Positions 1-8,398 of a stretch of 64,000 nucleotides of DNA are shown piece by piece; within the stretch, counting starts at the first letter, position 1; each line of letters begins with the position of its first letter. A program made the translations under genes and the position numbers. The notes under the pieces were generated by a model. The model worked only from the letters and a program-made list of their open reading frames with translations. It did not search any database and was not told the origin of the DNA. Where the stretch lies: contig DATJNA010000161.1 of the NCBI GenBank assembly GCA_035508435.1, positions 18,336 through 82,335 of the forward strand, read 5' to 3'. Source of the stretch: JASHVB01 sp035508435 (GTDB lineage Bacteria; Pseudomonadota; Alphaproteobacteria; Acetobacterales; Acetobacteraceae).

Positions 1-376
1 GCAGCGCGGGACGTGGCCGGCGGTTCAAAATGCGGTACCGATAGGCTCGGCCAACGGCAGAGAAGCGCGCGTTCCAGCCCTCGCGCGCCGGTGCGACACG
101 CAGCACCGCGACCGGATGCGGCTTCATGTGATAGTTCAGTGCCTCGCGCAGCCGATCGGGCGACAGCGGTGTCGCGAGCGAAAGCTGCGCCACTTGCGCC
201 TCGGCATGCACGCCGGCATCGGTCCGTCCGGCGACGGTGGTTGCGACCGGCGCTCCGCCTGACAGCCGCGCCGCCGCGTTCTCCAGCAACTGCTGCACCG
301 ACAGGCCATTCTGCTGGCGCTGCCAACCGACGAACGGCGTCCCGTCGTACTCCAGCATCAGCGCCCAAACCGTCAT
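1..376 (-). CDS. truA: tRNA pseudouridine(38-40) synthase TruA, N-terminal part (cut by window edge)
   Basis: Converts uridines 38-40 of the tRNA anticodon arm to pseudouridine in the cytoplasm. The visible 125 residues start MTVWALMLEYDGTPFVGWQR, the usual TruA opening, and carry the catalytic-Asp motif GRTDAGVHA. The ATG at 376 overlaps the TGA of the upstream DUF72 gene (ATGA), so the two are probably translationally coupled. The C-terminal half lies beyond position 1. The identification is strong; completeness cannot be judged. Confidence 0.95.
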   Translation of the reverse strand, partial: MTVWALMLEYDGTPFVGWQRQQNGLSVQQLLENAAARLSGGAPVATTVAGRTDAGVHAEAQVAQLSLATPLSPDRLREALNYHMKPHPVAVLRVAPAREGWNARFSAVGRAYRYRILNRRPRPAL

Positions 377-1122
377 GCGGTCCGGCCAAGCCGTGCGATC
401 AACGTCTGCGCTGCCGCCGGATTGCGTATTTTCGCGCCCGAGATGAAGTACAAATATACATCGCCGCGCTTTGCCCATGCCTTGGCGCGCTTCGCCCATC
501 GGGTCAGAGCAGCGGTGGGATAACCCGAGGCCACCGATGCGTCCGAACGCATCAGGCGGGCGTAGGTAAAATCCGCGGTCGGCGCCTCGATCATCGGAAA
601 CTCGTCGGACTCGGCAAACACAATCGCGACATTGTGCCGGCGCGCCAGGTCGTAGAATCGCTTGTCCTGGAAGCTCGGATGCCGCACCTCCAGGGCATGG
701 CGCAGCGTCCGACCATCGACCTCGCGCGGCAGCAACTCGAGGAAACTTGCCACGTCGTCGGGGTCGAACTGCTTGGTTGCCATGAACTGCCAGTTGATCG
801 GCCCCAGCCGGTCCTTCAATTCCGCAAGCCCCTGGTCGACGTAACGGGCCACCGACTCCCCCGCGGTCGCCAGTTGCTTGCGGTTGGTGCAGAAGCGCGA
901 TCCCTTGACGGAAAAGACAAAGCCTTGCGGCGTTTCATCGTGCCACTTGCGCCAACTATCCGGTTTGAACGTTGAATAGTACGTGCCATTGATTTCGATC
1001 GAGGTCAGTTTCCGGCTGGCGAACTCCAGCTCACGCCGGTGCGGCAGGCCCTGCGGATAGAACACGCCGCGCCAAGGCTCGAAGGTCCACCCGCCGACGC
1101 CGACATAGATGCTTCCGGTCAT
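373..1122 (-). CDS. DUF72 family protein (YecE-like)
   Basis: 249 residues, the usual DUF72 length. The N-terminus has IYVGVGGWTFEPWRGVFYP and then LEFASRKLTSIEINGTYYS, typical of this TIM-barrel family, whose biochemical role is not established. I start at the ATG at 1122 because AGGAG lies seven bases upstream; the frame stays open to about 1251, but the extra residues are not family-like. The stop overlaps the truA start by the ATGA arrangement, so DUF72 and truA form an operon. Confidence 0.9.
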   Translation of the reverse strand: MTGSIYVGVGGWTFEPWRGVFYPQGLPHRRELEFASRKLTSIEINGTYYSTFKPDSWRKWHDETPQGFVFSVKGSRFCTNRKQLATAGESVARYVDQGLAELKDRLGPINWQFMATKQFDPDDVASFLELLPREVDGRTLRHALEVRHPSFQDKRFYDLARRHNVAIVFAESDEFPMIEAPTADFTYARLMRSDASVASGYPTAALTRWAKRAKAWAKRGDVYLYFISGAKIRNPAAAQTLIARLGRTA

Positions 1123-1327
1123 GGTGGACTCCTGGTGAGACATCCATGCTGCCATGACAAGGCCGTCGTCGGCAGGCAATTCGCAGCGGTTGACATCCGG
1201 CCCCCGACCGTGGTCTGAACGCCGCATGCTTTCCGCCTCTCGCATCGCCACCGCGGCTCGCCGACGCCGCCGTCCCGTGACGGGGGTGTGTGGTTTGCGC
1301 GCGCGCTAACGAGAATCCGCGGAACCA

Positions 1328-1367
1328 GCACGAAGGCCCCCGTCGGCAGCGACGGGGGCCTTCGTGC
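1328..1367. terminator. Perfect 17-bp hairpin in the leader of the aminotransferase gene
   Basis: Positions 1328-1344 (GCACGAAGGCCCCCGTC) are exactly complementary in reverse to 1351-1367, with a six-base loop. No T run follows on either strand. It sits between the divergent DUF72 and aminotransferase genes, 48 bases before the aminotransferase ATG, so it could be a leader attenuator or a processing or insulating hairpin. The structure is certain; its function is inference. Confidence 0.6.
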
Positions 1368-1415
1368 GTACAGGCTCCTCGCCGCTGCTTTCCTCCAGCA
1401 GCAAGGACCAGAACG

Positions 1416-2606
1416 ATGATCCCGACATCCAGCCCGTTCGACGCGGTGATGAACATCACGCCACGGCCGCCGATCGTCTTCGTTGCCGGCCAGGGTTCCT
1501 GGCTCACCGATTCCGCAGGCCGCAGCTACCTGGATTTCATCCAGGGCTGGGCGGTGAACACGCTTGGCCATTCGCCGCGCGCGATCGTGGCGGCGCTCAC
1601 TGAGCAAGCCGTGCGGCTGATCAACTGCAGCCCCGCGTTCTACAACGATCAGATGATCCGCCTGTCCGACCTGCTGGCGCGACATAGCGGGCTACACCAG
1701 GTGTTTCTCGCCAACAGCGGCGCCGAGGCCAATGAAGGTGCGATCAAACTCGCGCGCAAATGGGGCGCCAAGCATCGCGGCGGCGCGTATGAGATCATCA
1801 CCATGGACCACGGCTTCCATGGCCGCACGCTCGCCACCATGTCGGCCTCCGGCAAGGCACAGTGGGAGCAGCTTTACGAACCGAAGGTGTCCGGCTTTGT
1901 GAAGGTGCCGCTGAACGATCTCGCCGCGGTGGAGGCGGCGATCACCCCCCGGACCGTGGCTGTGATGCTGGAGCCGATCCAGGGCGAGGCCGGCGTGTTC
2001 GAAGCCACCGACGCCTTCCTGCGCGACCTGCGCGCGCTGACGCAGGCCCGCGGCCTGCTGTTGATTCTCGACGAGATCCAGACCGGCATTGGCCGCACCG
2101 GCCGCATGTTTGGCTTCGAACATGCGGGAATCACACCCGACATCATGACCCTGGCCAAAGGCCTCGGCGGCGGTGTGCCACTCGCCGCATTGCTCGCGCA
2201 TCGCGACGTTGTCTGCTTCGAACCGGGCGACCAGGGCGGCACGTTCTGCGGCAATCCGATCATGGCCGCGGTCGGCTGCGCGGTGATGCAGGAGATCGCG
2301 CGACCCAACTTCCTGGAGAACGTGACGCGGACCGGCGAGCATCTGGCGCGGCGCCTGGCAGCGCTGTCGCAGCGTCACGGCTGCGGAGAGGTGCGCGGCA
2401 AGGGCCTGCTGCGCGGCCTGAACCTGAAGCGCGACAGCGCGTCACAAATTGCCGCACAGGCGCTGGAACGCGGGCTGCTGGTCAACGCGCCGCGTCCCGA
2501 CACGCTGCGCTTCATGCCGGCACTGACCGTGACGGCGGAGGAGATCGACCGCATGATCGACATCCTCGACGGCGTACTGTTGGATGGCACGACGCCGTCC
2601 ACGTAG
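1416..2606 (+). CDS. Acetylornithine/ornithine-type class III aminotransferase
   Basis: PLP-dependent transaminase of the ArgD/OAT group, 396 residues, cytoplasmic. Visible features are NSGAEANEGAIKLAR near residue 100, FHGRT (134-138), EPIQGE around 186-191, DEIQTGIGRTG from 219 and the PLP lysine in LAKGLGGG (K248). The family normally moves an amino group between N-acetylornithine and 2-oxoglutarate in arginine synthesis, but no other arg gene is near, so a different omega-amino substrate is possible. The ATG at 1416 is chosen because AAGGA precedes it and the upstream in-frame stretch is the hairpin leader. Confidence 0.88.
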   Translation: MIPTSSPFDAVMNITPRPPIVFVAGQGSWLTDSAGRSYLDFIQGWAVNTLGHSPRAIVAALTEQAVRLINCSPAFYNDQMIRLSDLLARHSGLHQVFLANSGAEANEGAIKLARKWGAKHRGGAYEIITMDHGFHGRTLATMSASGKAQWEQLYEPKVSGFVKVPLNDLAAVEAAITPRTVAVMLEPIQGEAGVFEATDAFLRDLRALTQARGLLLILDEIQTGIGRTGRMFGFEHAGITPDIMTLAKGLGGGVPLAALLAHRDVVCFEPGDQGGTFCGNPIMAAVGCAVMQEIARPNFLENVTRTGEHLARRLAALSQRHGCGEVRGKGLLRGLNLKRDSASQIAAQALERGLLVNAPRPDTLRFMPALTVTAEEIDRMIDILDGVLLDGTTPST

Positions 2607-2652
2607 TGGCCCGGCGCGCGCCGTACAACGCGCCGCACAAGGGGAGATCGCC

Positions 2653-3555
2653 ATGTTCGAAGGCTTCATCCGAACCGAGATCGAGACATCAGGCGCGCGC
2701 ATCCACCTGCGGCACGGTGGCGACGGCCCGCCCTTGCTGCTGCTGCACGGCAACCCGCTGACGCATGTCTCGTGGCACGCGGTTGCCAACCGGCTGGCGC
2801 AGCATTTCCACGTCGTCTGTCCCGACCTGCGCGGCTATGGCGACAGCGTCGGGCCGGAAGACGGCGGCGAGAACCACATCAACTTCTCATTCCGCGCCAT
2901 GGCGCAGGACCAGGTGGAAGTGATGGAAAAGCTCGGCTACCGGCAGTTCATGGTGGCGGGGCATGACCGCGGCGCTCGCACCACGGCGCGCATGTGCCTC
3001 GACCATCCCGAGCGTGTGCGGCGTGCCGCGCTGGTCGATATCCTGCCGAACCATTATATCTGGACCCACACCTCCAAGCAGTGGGCCACGAAATCCTGGC
3101 ACTGGCTGTTCATGATCCAGCCCTACGACATGCCGGAACGGATGATAGCCGGCGTGCCGGCGGCATATTTCATGGAAAAAAAGCTGTCGAAACCGGGCAT
3201 CGGCCTGGGCTTCATGCACCCCGACGCGTTTGCCGAATACGTGCGCTGTTTCACCTGGAAGACGATCCGCGGATCCTGCGAGGACTACCGCGCCTGCGCT
3301 TCCTGCGATTTCGAGATGGACACCGCGGATTATGAAGCCGGGCGGAAAATCGAAACGCCGCTGCTGGTCACCTGGGGTGCCAAAAGCCACACCGGCTCGG
3401 TGCATGGCGACGTGCTGAAGGTCTGGCAGGACTACGCAACGAATGCGACCGGCGGTCCGATCGACTGCGGCCACTATGTGCCGGAGGAAGCGCCGGAAGC
3501 GGTTTTCACGATGTTTATGCGCCACTTCGGCAAGGCTGCGGCCAGGCATTCGTAG
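2653..3555 (+). CDS. Alpha/beta hydrolase, haloacetate (fluoroacetate) dehalogenase-like
   Basis: 300-residue alpha/beta hydrolase. It shows the oxyanion-side motif LLLLHGNPLTH, VCPDLRGYGDS, and the nucleophile elbow AGHDRGART with Asp105 where a serine hydrolase would have Ser. The late GHYVPEEAPE supplies the catalytic His. Asp at the elbow plus DLRGYG and a long Trp-rich cap (WHWLFMIQPYDMPE) fits haloacetate dehalogenases of the DehH1/FAcD type; epoxide hydrolases also use Asp and are the alternative. AAGGGGAG precedes the ATG by about six bases. It lies 46 bases after the aminotransferase and may be co-transcribed. Confidence 0.8.
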   Translation: MFEGFIRTEIETSGARIHLRHGGDGPPLLLLHGNPLTHVSWHAVANRLAQHFHVVCPDLRGYGDSVGPEDGGENHINFSFRAMAQDQVEVMEKLGYRQFMVAGHDRGARTTARMCLDHPERVRRAALVDILPNHYIWTHTSKQWATKSWHWLFMIQPYDMPERMIAGVPAAYFMEKKLSKPGIGLGFMHPDAFAEYVRCFTWKTIRGSCEDYRACASCDFEMDTADYEAGRKIETPLLVTWGAKSHTGSVHGDVLKVWQDYATNATGGPIDCGHYVPEEAPEAVFTMFMRHFGKAAARHS

Positions 3556-3598
3556 GCGGCACGCTGGAAGCGATGGTCTGACGCCGGACCACCGCCCC

Positions 3599-3632
3599 AG
3601 AGCGCGGTTGCCTCAAGAGCGCGGTTGCCTCA
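3599..3632. repeat. Two-copy 17-nt tandem repeat at a convergent gene boundary
   Basis: AGAGCGCGGTTGCCTCA occurs at 3599-3615 and again at 3616-3632. The second copy contains the stop codon of the Spy-like gene on the minus strand. It belongs to the set of unrelated short tandem repeats seen at gene ends across this window. Confidence 0.9.
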
Positions 3633-4220
3633 GTGGCCAGCGTCGTGCGGCACCCACGGCATCATGCCGCCGCCAAATCCCATCATCGGGCCGCCGCGCC
3701 AGCCCATCATGCCGGGGCCGACGTCCGCGAGCGCCGGCACCAGCAGGCGCGTCTTCTGACCGTCATCCAAGGCTGCGATCAACTGGGTGGCCGCTGCCCG
3801 CACCGACTTGTATGCCGCAGCACGCTGGTCGAACAGCTTGGCCATGAAGGCCTGGTGCTGCTGCCAGTCCATCGCGCGCAGCGTGTCGAAGTCGACGCCG
3901 CTGTGCAGAGCGCGCATCTGCACCGCTGCATCCTGGACTGCCTTGACATAGGCGTCCCACGCCGCCGCCTGGTCCGGGCGGATGGCCAGCTCGGTCTTCA
4001 GCGTGTCCAGCCCGACCGCCGGTCCGCCAAGGCCAAAGCCGCGCGCGCCACCCATCATGCCGCCGGGCCCGCCCCAGCCATGCATCATCCCCATCGGACC
4101 AAAGCCCGGAAATCCACCGGCCCCCGGCCCCGCCGGCTGCGCCACCGCCGCCAAACCGGCCCCACCCAGCGCCGCCACCACTGCGGCTACTGCCAGCGCC
4201 TTGCCGATCTGCCTCATCAT
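3630..4220 (-). CDS. Spy/CpxP-like periplasmic protein, Met/Gly/His-rich
   Basis: 196 residues with a signal peptide (hydrophobic VAAVVAALGGAGLAAVA, cleavage near AVA-QPA). The central helical part (about 65-155) resembles the LTXXQ/Spy family of periplasmic chaperones and metal-stress proteins. Both flanks are unusually rich in Met, Gly, His and Trp (for example MMHGWGGPGGMMGG and MMGFGGGMMPW), which suggests binding of soft metals such as copper. It is divergent from a two-component pair whose sensor carries a similar Met-rich insert, so it is a likely target of that pair. Metal specificity is inference. Confidence 0.72.
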   Translation of the reverse strand: MMRQIGKALAVAAVVAALGGAGLAAVAQPAGPGAGGFPGFGPMGMMHGWGGPGGMMGGARGFGLGGPAVGLDTLKTELAIRPDQAAAWDAYVKAVQDAAVQMRALHSGVDFDTLRAMDWQQHQAFMAKLFDQRAAAYKSVRAAATQLIAALDDGQKTRLLVPALADVGPGMMGWRGGPMMGFGGGMMPWVPHDAGH

Positions 4221-4404
4221 CTTGTCCCCTTCTGTCCCGCGGCGAACCGCTCGCCCGCCGCACGTTCAGAAACTGGGGCATGCCTGTCACCGGCGTTTGT
4301 CGCCATGGGCCGAAACTGTCGCAAGCCGTGCCAGACGCCGTGCCTGCCACATCTCGTCACACATTTCCCCGCCGCCGGGACCACGCAACGCCTATGTTCC
4401 GGGC

Positions 4405-5124
4405 ATGCAAGCGTCGCCGCACATCCTGATCGTCGATGACAATCGCGAGATTCGCGAGCTGGTGGGCCGTGCCCTCACCCGCGAAGGCCTCCGGGTCACT
4501 GCGGTGGGCGACGGCAAAGCCATGCGCCACGCTCTCACCGACGGGCATATCGACCTGATCTTGCTCGACCTGATGCTGCCCGGCGAGGACGGACTATCGC
4601 TGTGCCGGCGCATCCGCGCCGACAGCGACATCCCGATCATCATGCTGACCGCCAAGGGCGAGGAAGTGGACCGGGTCATCGGCCTGGAAATGGGCGCCGA
4701 CGATTACCTGCCGAAGCCGTTCGGCAGCCGCGAGCTGATCGCGCGGATCCGCGCGGTGCTACGCCGCAGCCAGCGCGAGCCGGTCGCCGATGCACCGCCG
4801 GCGGCAGGCCGCTATCGCTTCGACCGCTGGGAATTGAGCACTGAAACGCGCGAACTGCTGCGCGAGGACGGCGTCACCGTGCCGCTCAGCACCGGCGAGT
4901 ACGACCTGCTGCTGGCCCTGGTCGAACGCCCGCAGCGCATGCTGAGCCGCGACCAGTTGCTCGATCTCGCGCGCGGCCGCGCCGCCAACGTGTTCGACCG
5001 CAGCATCGATACCCAGGTGAGCAGATTGCGCAAGAAACTGGAAATGGATCCGGCCGAGCCACGGATCATCAAGACGATCTGGGGTGGCGGCTACATGTTC
5101 GCCGCAGCCGTCAGCAAGCCATGA
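4405..5124 (+). CDS. OmpR-family response regulator
   Basis: 239 residues: receiver domain (1-120) with acid pair DD11-12, phospho-acceptor Asp55 in LLDLMLPGEDG and Lys104 in LPKPFG, followed by an OmpR-type winged-helix DNA-binding domain (about 135-235) ending IIKTIWGGGYMFA. The start is the ATG at 4405, where the receiver fold begins; the frame runs open upstream without family similarity. The stop overlaps the kinase ATG by four bases. Predicted to regulate the divergent Spy-like gene; the 184-base gap holds the shared promoters, but I see no clear operator. Confidence 0.93.
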   Translation: MQASPHILIVDDNREIRELVGRALTREGLRVTAVGDGKAMRHALTDGHIDLILLDLMLPGEDGLSLCRRIRADSDIPIIMLTAKGEEVDRVIGLEMGADDYLPKPFGSRELIARIRAVLRRSQREPVADAPPAAGRYRFDRWELSTETRELLREDGVTVPLSTGEYDLLLALVERPQRMLSRDQLLDLARGRAANVFDRSIDTQVSRLRKKLEMDPAEPRIIKTIWGGGYMFAAAVSKP

Positions 5125-6656
5125 CTCGCTGGCCGCCACGCAGCTTGTTCGGCCAGATGCTGCTGATCCTGCTCGCCGGCATGGTCGTGTCGCATTTGGT
5201 CGGGACGCTGATCTATGCCTCGGATCGGGCGCGGGCCGTGCGCGCGATCGGCGCCTATGCAGCCACGCAGCGCATCGCCAACCTGGCGCAACTGATCGAT
5301 GAGGCTCCCGCGGACTGGCGCGAGCGCATCGTCCGCGCCGCCAGCGATCCCACGTTGCGCGTTGGCTTGTCGCAGCAGGCGCCGGAGTTCGATCCCGCGG
5401 ATGCTGCTATCGACGCCACATCGATCCGCGATTATCTCGCCGAGCAATTACCGGCGGGGCTCACGACCAGCTTGCGGGTGACAGTCGCACCGGCACGCAT
5501 TGCATTTCCCCACTTTGGTCATCACCGGCCACCAGGCACGTGGATGCCGATGATGGGTGGCCCCGGCATGATGGCGGTGCCACCAGCCGGGTCCTCACCT
5601 TTCGAGACACTGTCCCCTCCGGGGGTTCCGGCGCCGTATACCTCCGGTGTGCCGCCCGCTCTGGCGGCTCCGCCTTGGATGCATGCGCCGGGATTGCTGC
5701 GCTCGCTGCGGGTCGCGATGCGGCTCTCCGATGGTTCGTGGCTGAGCTTTGCCACCGCGCTGCCCAATGCGGGGCCGGAAACGCCCTGGTCCTTCGGCGC
5801 CGCGATGCTGACGATGGCTGTCATCGTGGTCCTTGCCTCGGCCTGGGCCGTGCGTCGGGTCACGGCTCCGCTGCGGCTGCTGGCGCAGGCGGCGGAACGG
5901 TTGGGACGCGACGTGACTGCGCCGCCGATCGCCGAGGCCGGCACAACCGAAACCCGCCAGGCGGCCCACGCCTTCAATCAGATGCAGGCCAGCATCCGCC
6001 GGTTGGTCGATAATCGCACCCACATGCTGGCCGCGCTGTCGCACGACCTGCGCACGCCGCTGACCCTGCTGCGCCTGCGCACCGAGGCTCTGGCTGAGGC
6101 CGGCGAACGCGACCGCATGCTGGCGACGATCGGCGAACTGGACGCGATGGTCGGTGCCTCGCTGGCTTATGCACGCGACCAGGCCAAGGCAGAAGCCTGG
6201 CGGCGCACAGACGTGACGGCACTGGTTGGCTCGATCGTTGACGACATGGCCGATGCCGGCCTGCCCGTTACGATGACGCGGGCCGAGCCCGTGGTGCTGG
6301 ACTGCCAACCGAACGCGCTGCGCCGCGCGCTGACCAACCTGATCGACAACGCCGTGAAATATGGCGGCACGGCGCGCGTCGCGATCGAGGCCGACGCCAG
6401 GCGCATTGCCATCACTATCGACGACGACGGTCCCGGCATACCCGAAGCGGAGATGCAGCGCGTGTTCGAGCCGTTCCATCGGCTGGAGGCATCGCGCAGT
6501 CGCGAGACCGGCGGCGCCGGAATGGGTCTGTCGATCGCGCAGTCGATCGTGCAGGCGCATGGCGGCGACATCACATTGTTCAACCGGCCGCCATGCGATG
6601 GCTTGCCCGGCCTGCGCGCGACGGTCACGCTGCCCTGCGATGCCATTGTGGGTTGA
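5121..6656 (+). CDS. EnvZ-type sensor histidine kinase with Met/His-rich periplasmic insert
   Basis: 511 residues: TM1 (about 10-32), periplasmic domain (33-225), TM2 (226-245), HAMP (246-300), HisKA with phospho-His308 in ALSHDLRTPL, and HATPase (about 385-505) with NLIDNAVKYGG, DDGPGIP and GAGMGLSIA. The periplasmic segment 131-190 is Pro-rich and holds HFGHHRPPGTWMPMMGGPGMM (read as two parts, 131-140 and 141-151) and PPWMHAP, which resemble metal-binding stretches and echo the neighbouring Spy-like protein. This supports sensing of a metal or periplasmic stress. Its TGA is part of the FNR box serving hemN. Confidence 0.92.
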   Translation: MTRWPPRSLFGQMLLILLAGMVVSHLVGTLIYASDRARAVRAIGAYAATQRIANLAQLIDEAPADWRERIVRAASDPTLRVGLSQQAPEFDPADAAIDATSIRDYLAEQLPAGLTTSLRVTVAPARIAFPHFGHHRPPGTWMPMMGGPGMMAVPPAGSSPFETLSPPGVPAPYTSGVPPALAAPPWMHAPGLLRSLRVAMRLSDGSWLSFATALPNAGPETPWSFGAAMLTMAVIVVLASAWAVRRVTAPLRLLAQAAERLGRDVTAPPIAEAGTTETRQAAHAFNQMQASIRRLVDNRTHMLAALSHDLRTPLTLLRLRTEALAEAGERDRMLATIGELDAMVGASLAYARDQAKAEAWRRTDVTALVGSIVDDMADAGLPVTMTRAEPVVLDCQPNALRRALTNLIDNAVKYGGTARVAIEADARRIAITIDDDGPGIPEAEMQRVFEPFHRLEASRSRETGGAGMGLSIAQSIVQAHGGDITLFNRPPCDGLPGLRATVTLPCDAIVG

Positions 6657-6666
6657 CCCAGATCAA
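6653..6666 (+). promoter_or_regulatory. FNR/Anr/FnrL-type box upstream of hemN
   Basis: TTGACCCAGATCAA matches the FNR consensus TTGAT-N4-ATCAA at nine of ten positions. Its centre (6659.5) is 41.5 bases before the A of the hemN ATG. HemN genes are classic FNR-family targets. The box overlaps the kinase stop codon. A small hairpin (CCCTGC, loop GCTT, GCAGGG at 6673-6688) lies between box and ATG. Confidence 0.82.
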
Positions 6667-6700
6667 GGCATTCCCTGCGCTTGCAGGGGATGCTTTCAAT

Positions 6701-8053
6701 ATGAAGATTTCCGACCTGATCGCCAAATACGACCGCCGCGTGCCACGCTACACCTCGTATCCCACGGCGCCGCATTTCTCCTCCGCCATCACTGGCGCGC
6801 AGTATGCCGACTGGCTCGCCGCACTGGCGGATGCAACGCCGCTCTCGCTCTATCTCCACGTTCCGTTTTGCGCCTCACTCTGTTTGTTCTGTGCCTGCCA
6901 CACGACCGTCGTGCGCCATCCGGAGCCGCTGATCAGCTACGGCGACACGCTGCAAACGGAGATCACGCGGACCGCTGCCGCCAGCGGCCGCCACCTGCCG
7001 GTACGCCATATCCATTGGGGTGGCGGCACGCCAACCGTGCTGCCGGCCGCTGTGATGGGCGCGATCATGGCCAGCCTGCGCCGACATTTCGACGTGCTGC
7101 CCGACGCCGAGATCGCCGTCGAAGTCGATCCACGCACGCTCTCCGATGACTCGCTGCGCGCGCTGGCCGATATAGGCGTCAGCCGTGCCAGTCTGGGCGT
7201 GCAGGATTTCGATCCGCGCGTACAGCGGGCGATTCATCGGCTGCAAGACTATGATGTCACCGCCACCTGCGCCGAGAAGCTGCGTAAGGTGGGTGTGCGC
7301 TCGGTCAATCTCGACCTGATCTACGGCTTGCCGTACCAGACTGCCGCGGGTGTCGCCGAGACCGTGCGACAGGCGCTGCGCATCGCACCGGACCGTGTCG
7401 CCGTGTTCGGCTACGCGCATGTGCCGTGGATGAAGAAGCACCAGGCGCTGCTGCCCGCCGCTGCGTTGCCCGACGCCGTCGAACGTTTCGCGCAGCGCGC
7501 GATTGTCGAGCAAGTGCTGACGGCAGCAGGCTACGTGGCCATTGGCCTGGATCATTTTGCGCGCCCCGATGATTCGCTTGCCATTGCCGCCGCGAATGCC
7601 CGCCTGAGGCGCAATTTCCAAGGCTACACCACGGATGATGCGCCGGTACTGCTTGGGCTGGGGGCGTCGTCGATCGGCTCGCTGCCGCAAGGCTATGTGC
7701 AGAATCTGCCTGCGGTCCCGGCCTGGCGCGACGCGGTCCACGCCGGCAGGCTTCCGGTGGCCCGTGGCATCGCACTAACGCAGGAGGACCGGCTGCGTCG
7801 GGCGGTGATCGATACGTTGATGTGCACCAACGCCGTCGATCTGCGTGCCGTCGCCGCACAGCACGGCGCCGATCCCGCCAGCCTGATGGACGCTGCTCCT
7901 GCCTTGCAAGAGCAAGCGCACGACGGGCTGGTGCTGTGGGACGGCATGCGGATCATCGTCACACCGGCGGGCCGCCCCTTCGTTCGCGCCGTGGCCGCCG
8001 CGTTTGACACCTATCTTGCGGCCGGCACCGCGCGCCATTCCGTGGCTGTGTAA
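6701..8053 (+). CDS. hemN: Oxygen-independent coproporphyrinogen III dehydrogenase
   Basis: Radical-SAM enzyme that makes protoporphyrinogen IX without oxygen in haem (or bacteriochlorophyll) synthesis. 450 residues, as in true HemN. SYPTAPHFS at the start, then YLHVPFCASLCLFCACHT with the cluster cysteines C57, C61 and C64 (CX3CX2C) and the extra C66 of genuine HemN; HWGGGTPTVL follows. The start at 6701 gives the standard MKISDLIAKYDRRVPRYTSY opening. An FNR box upstream predicts induction at low oxygen. Confidence 0.96.
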   Translation: MKISDLIAKYDRRVPRYTSYPTAPHFSSAITGAQYADWLAALADATPLSLYLHVPFCASLCLFCACHTTVVRHPEPLISYGDTLQTEITRTAAASGRHLPVRHIHWGGGTPTVLPAAVMGAIMASLRRHFDVLPDAEIAVEVDPRTLSDDSLRALADIGVSRASLGVQDFDPRVQRAIHRLQDYDVTATCAEKLRKVGVRSVNLDLIYGLPYQTAAGVAETVRQALRIAPDRVAVFGYAHVPWMKKHQALLPAAALPDAVERFAQRAIVEQVLTAAGYVAIGLDHFARPDDSLAIAAANARLRRNFQGYTTDDAPVLLGLGASSIGSLPQGYVQNLPAVPAWRDAVHAGRLPVARGIALTQEDRLRRAVIDTLMCTNAVDLRAVAAQHGADPASLMDAAPALQEQAHDGLVLWDGMRIIVTPAGRPFVRAVAAAFDTYLAAGTARHSVAV

Positions 8054-8398
8054 GGGGGAAGGGAGAACAGCGGACGTCGCCCCCGCTCCCAATGCCACGG
8101 TGTATGAGAATCCGCGTGGTTTCTCACAAAGCCTGCGGCAAGCCAGGCGAGGTCTCACATAGTTTGAAAGAAGCGGGTCACGGTTTCACCCGGCTGTCGT
8201 TGGAGCAACAGGCCTACGACCCGGCGCTGACTCGTCAAATTCTTCGTTGTGACTCCTTGCCTGCCCCTGCCTTCATCGTTGTGAGAGAGTCCAAAGCCGC
8301 GACGATGCCATGCCCGCGAGCGATGCCGCTGTATACCGGCATGGTCTGGTACGGCAGGTTGGGTGGCATCGCTGCCCCTCCCACCGCCCTGCCACGGC
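8054..8398. other. Intergenic, no gene recognised
   Basis: 345 bases between the convergent hemN and dedA genes. Open frames here lack family similarity and a convincing ribosome site. There is an imperfect long-loop inverted repeat (CCATGCC near 8308 with GGCATGG near 8338) but no T-tailed terminator that I would defend. Confidence 0.4.
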
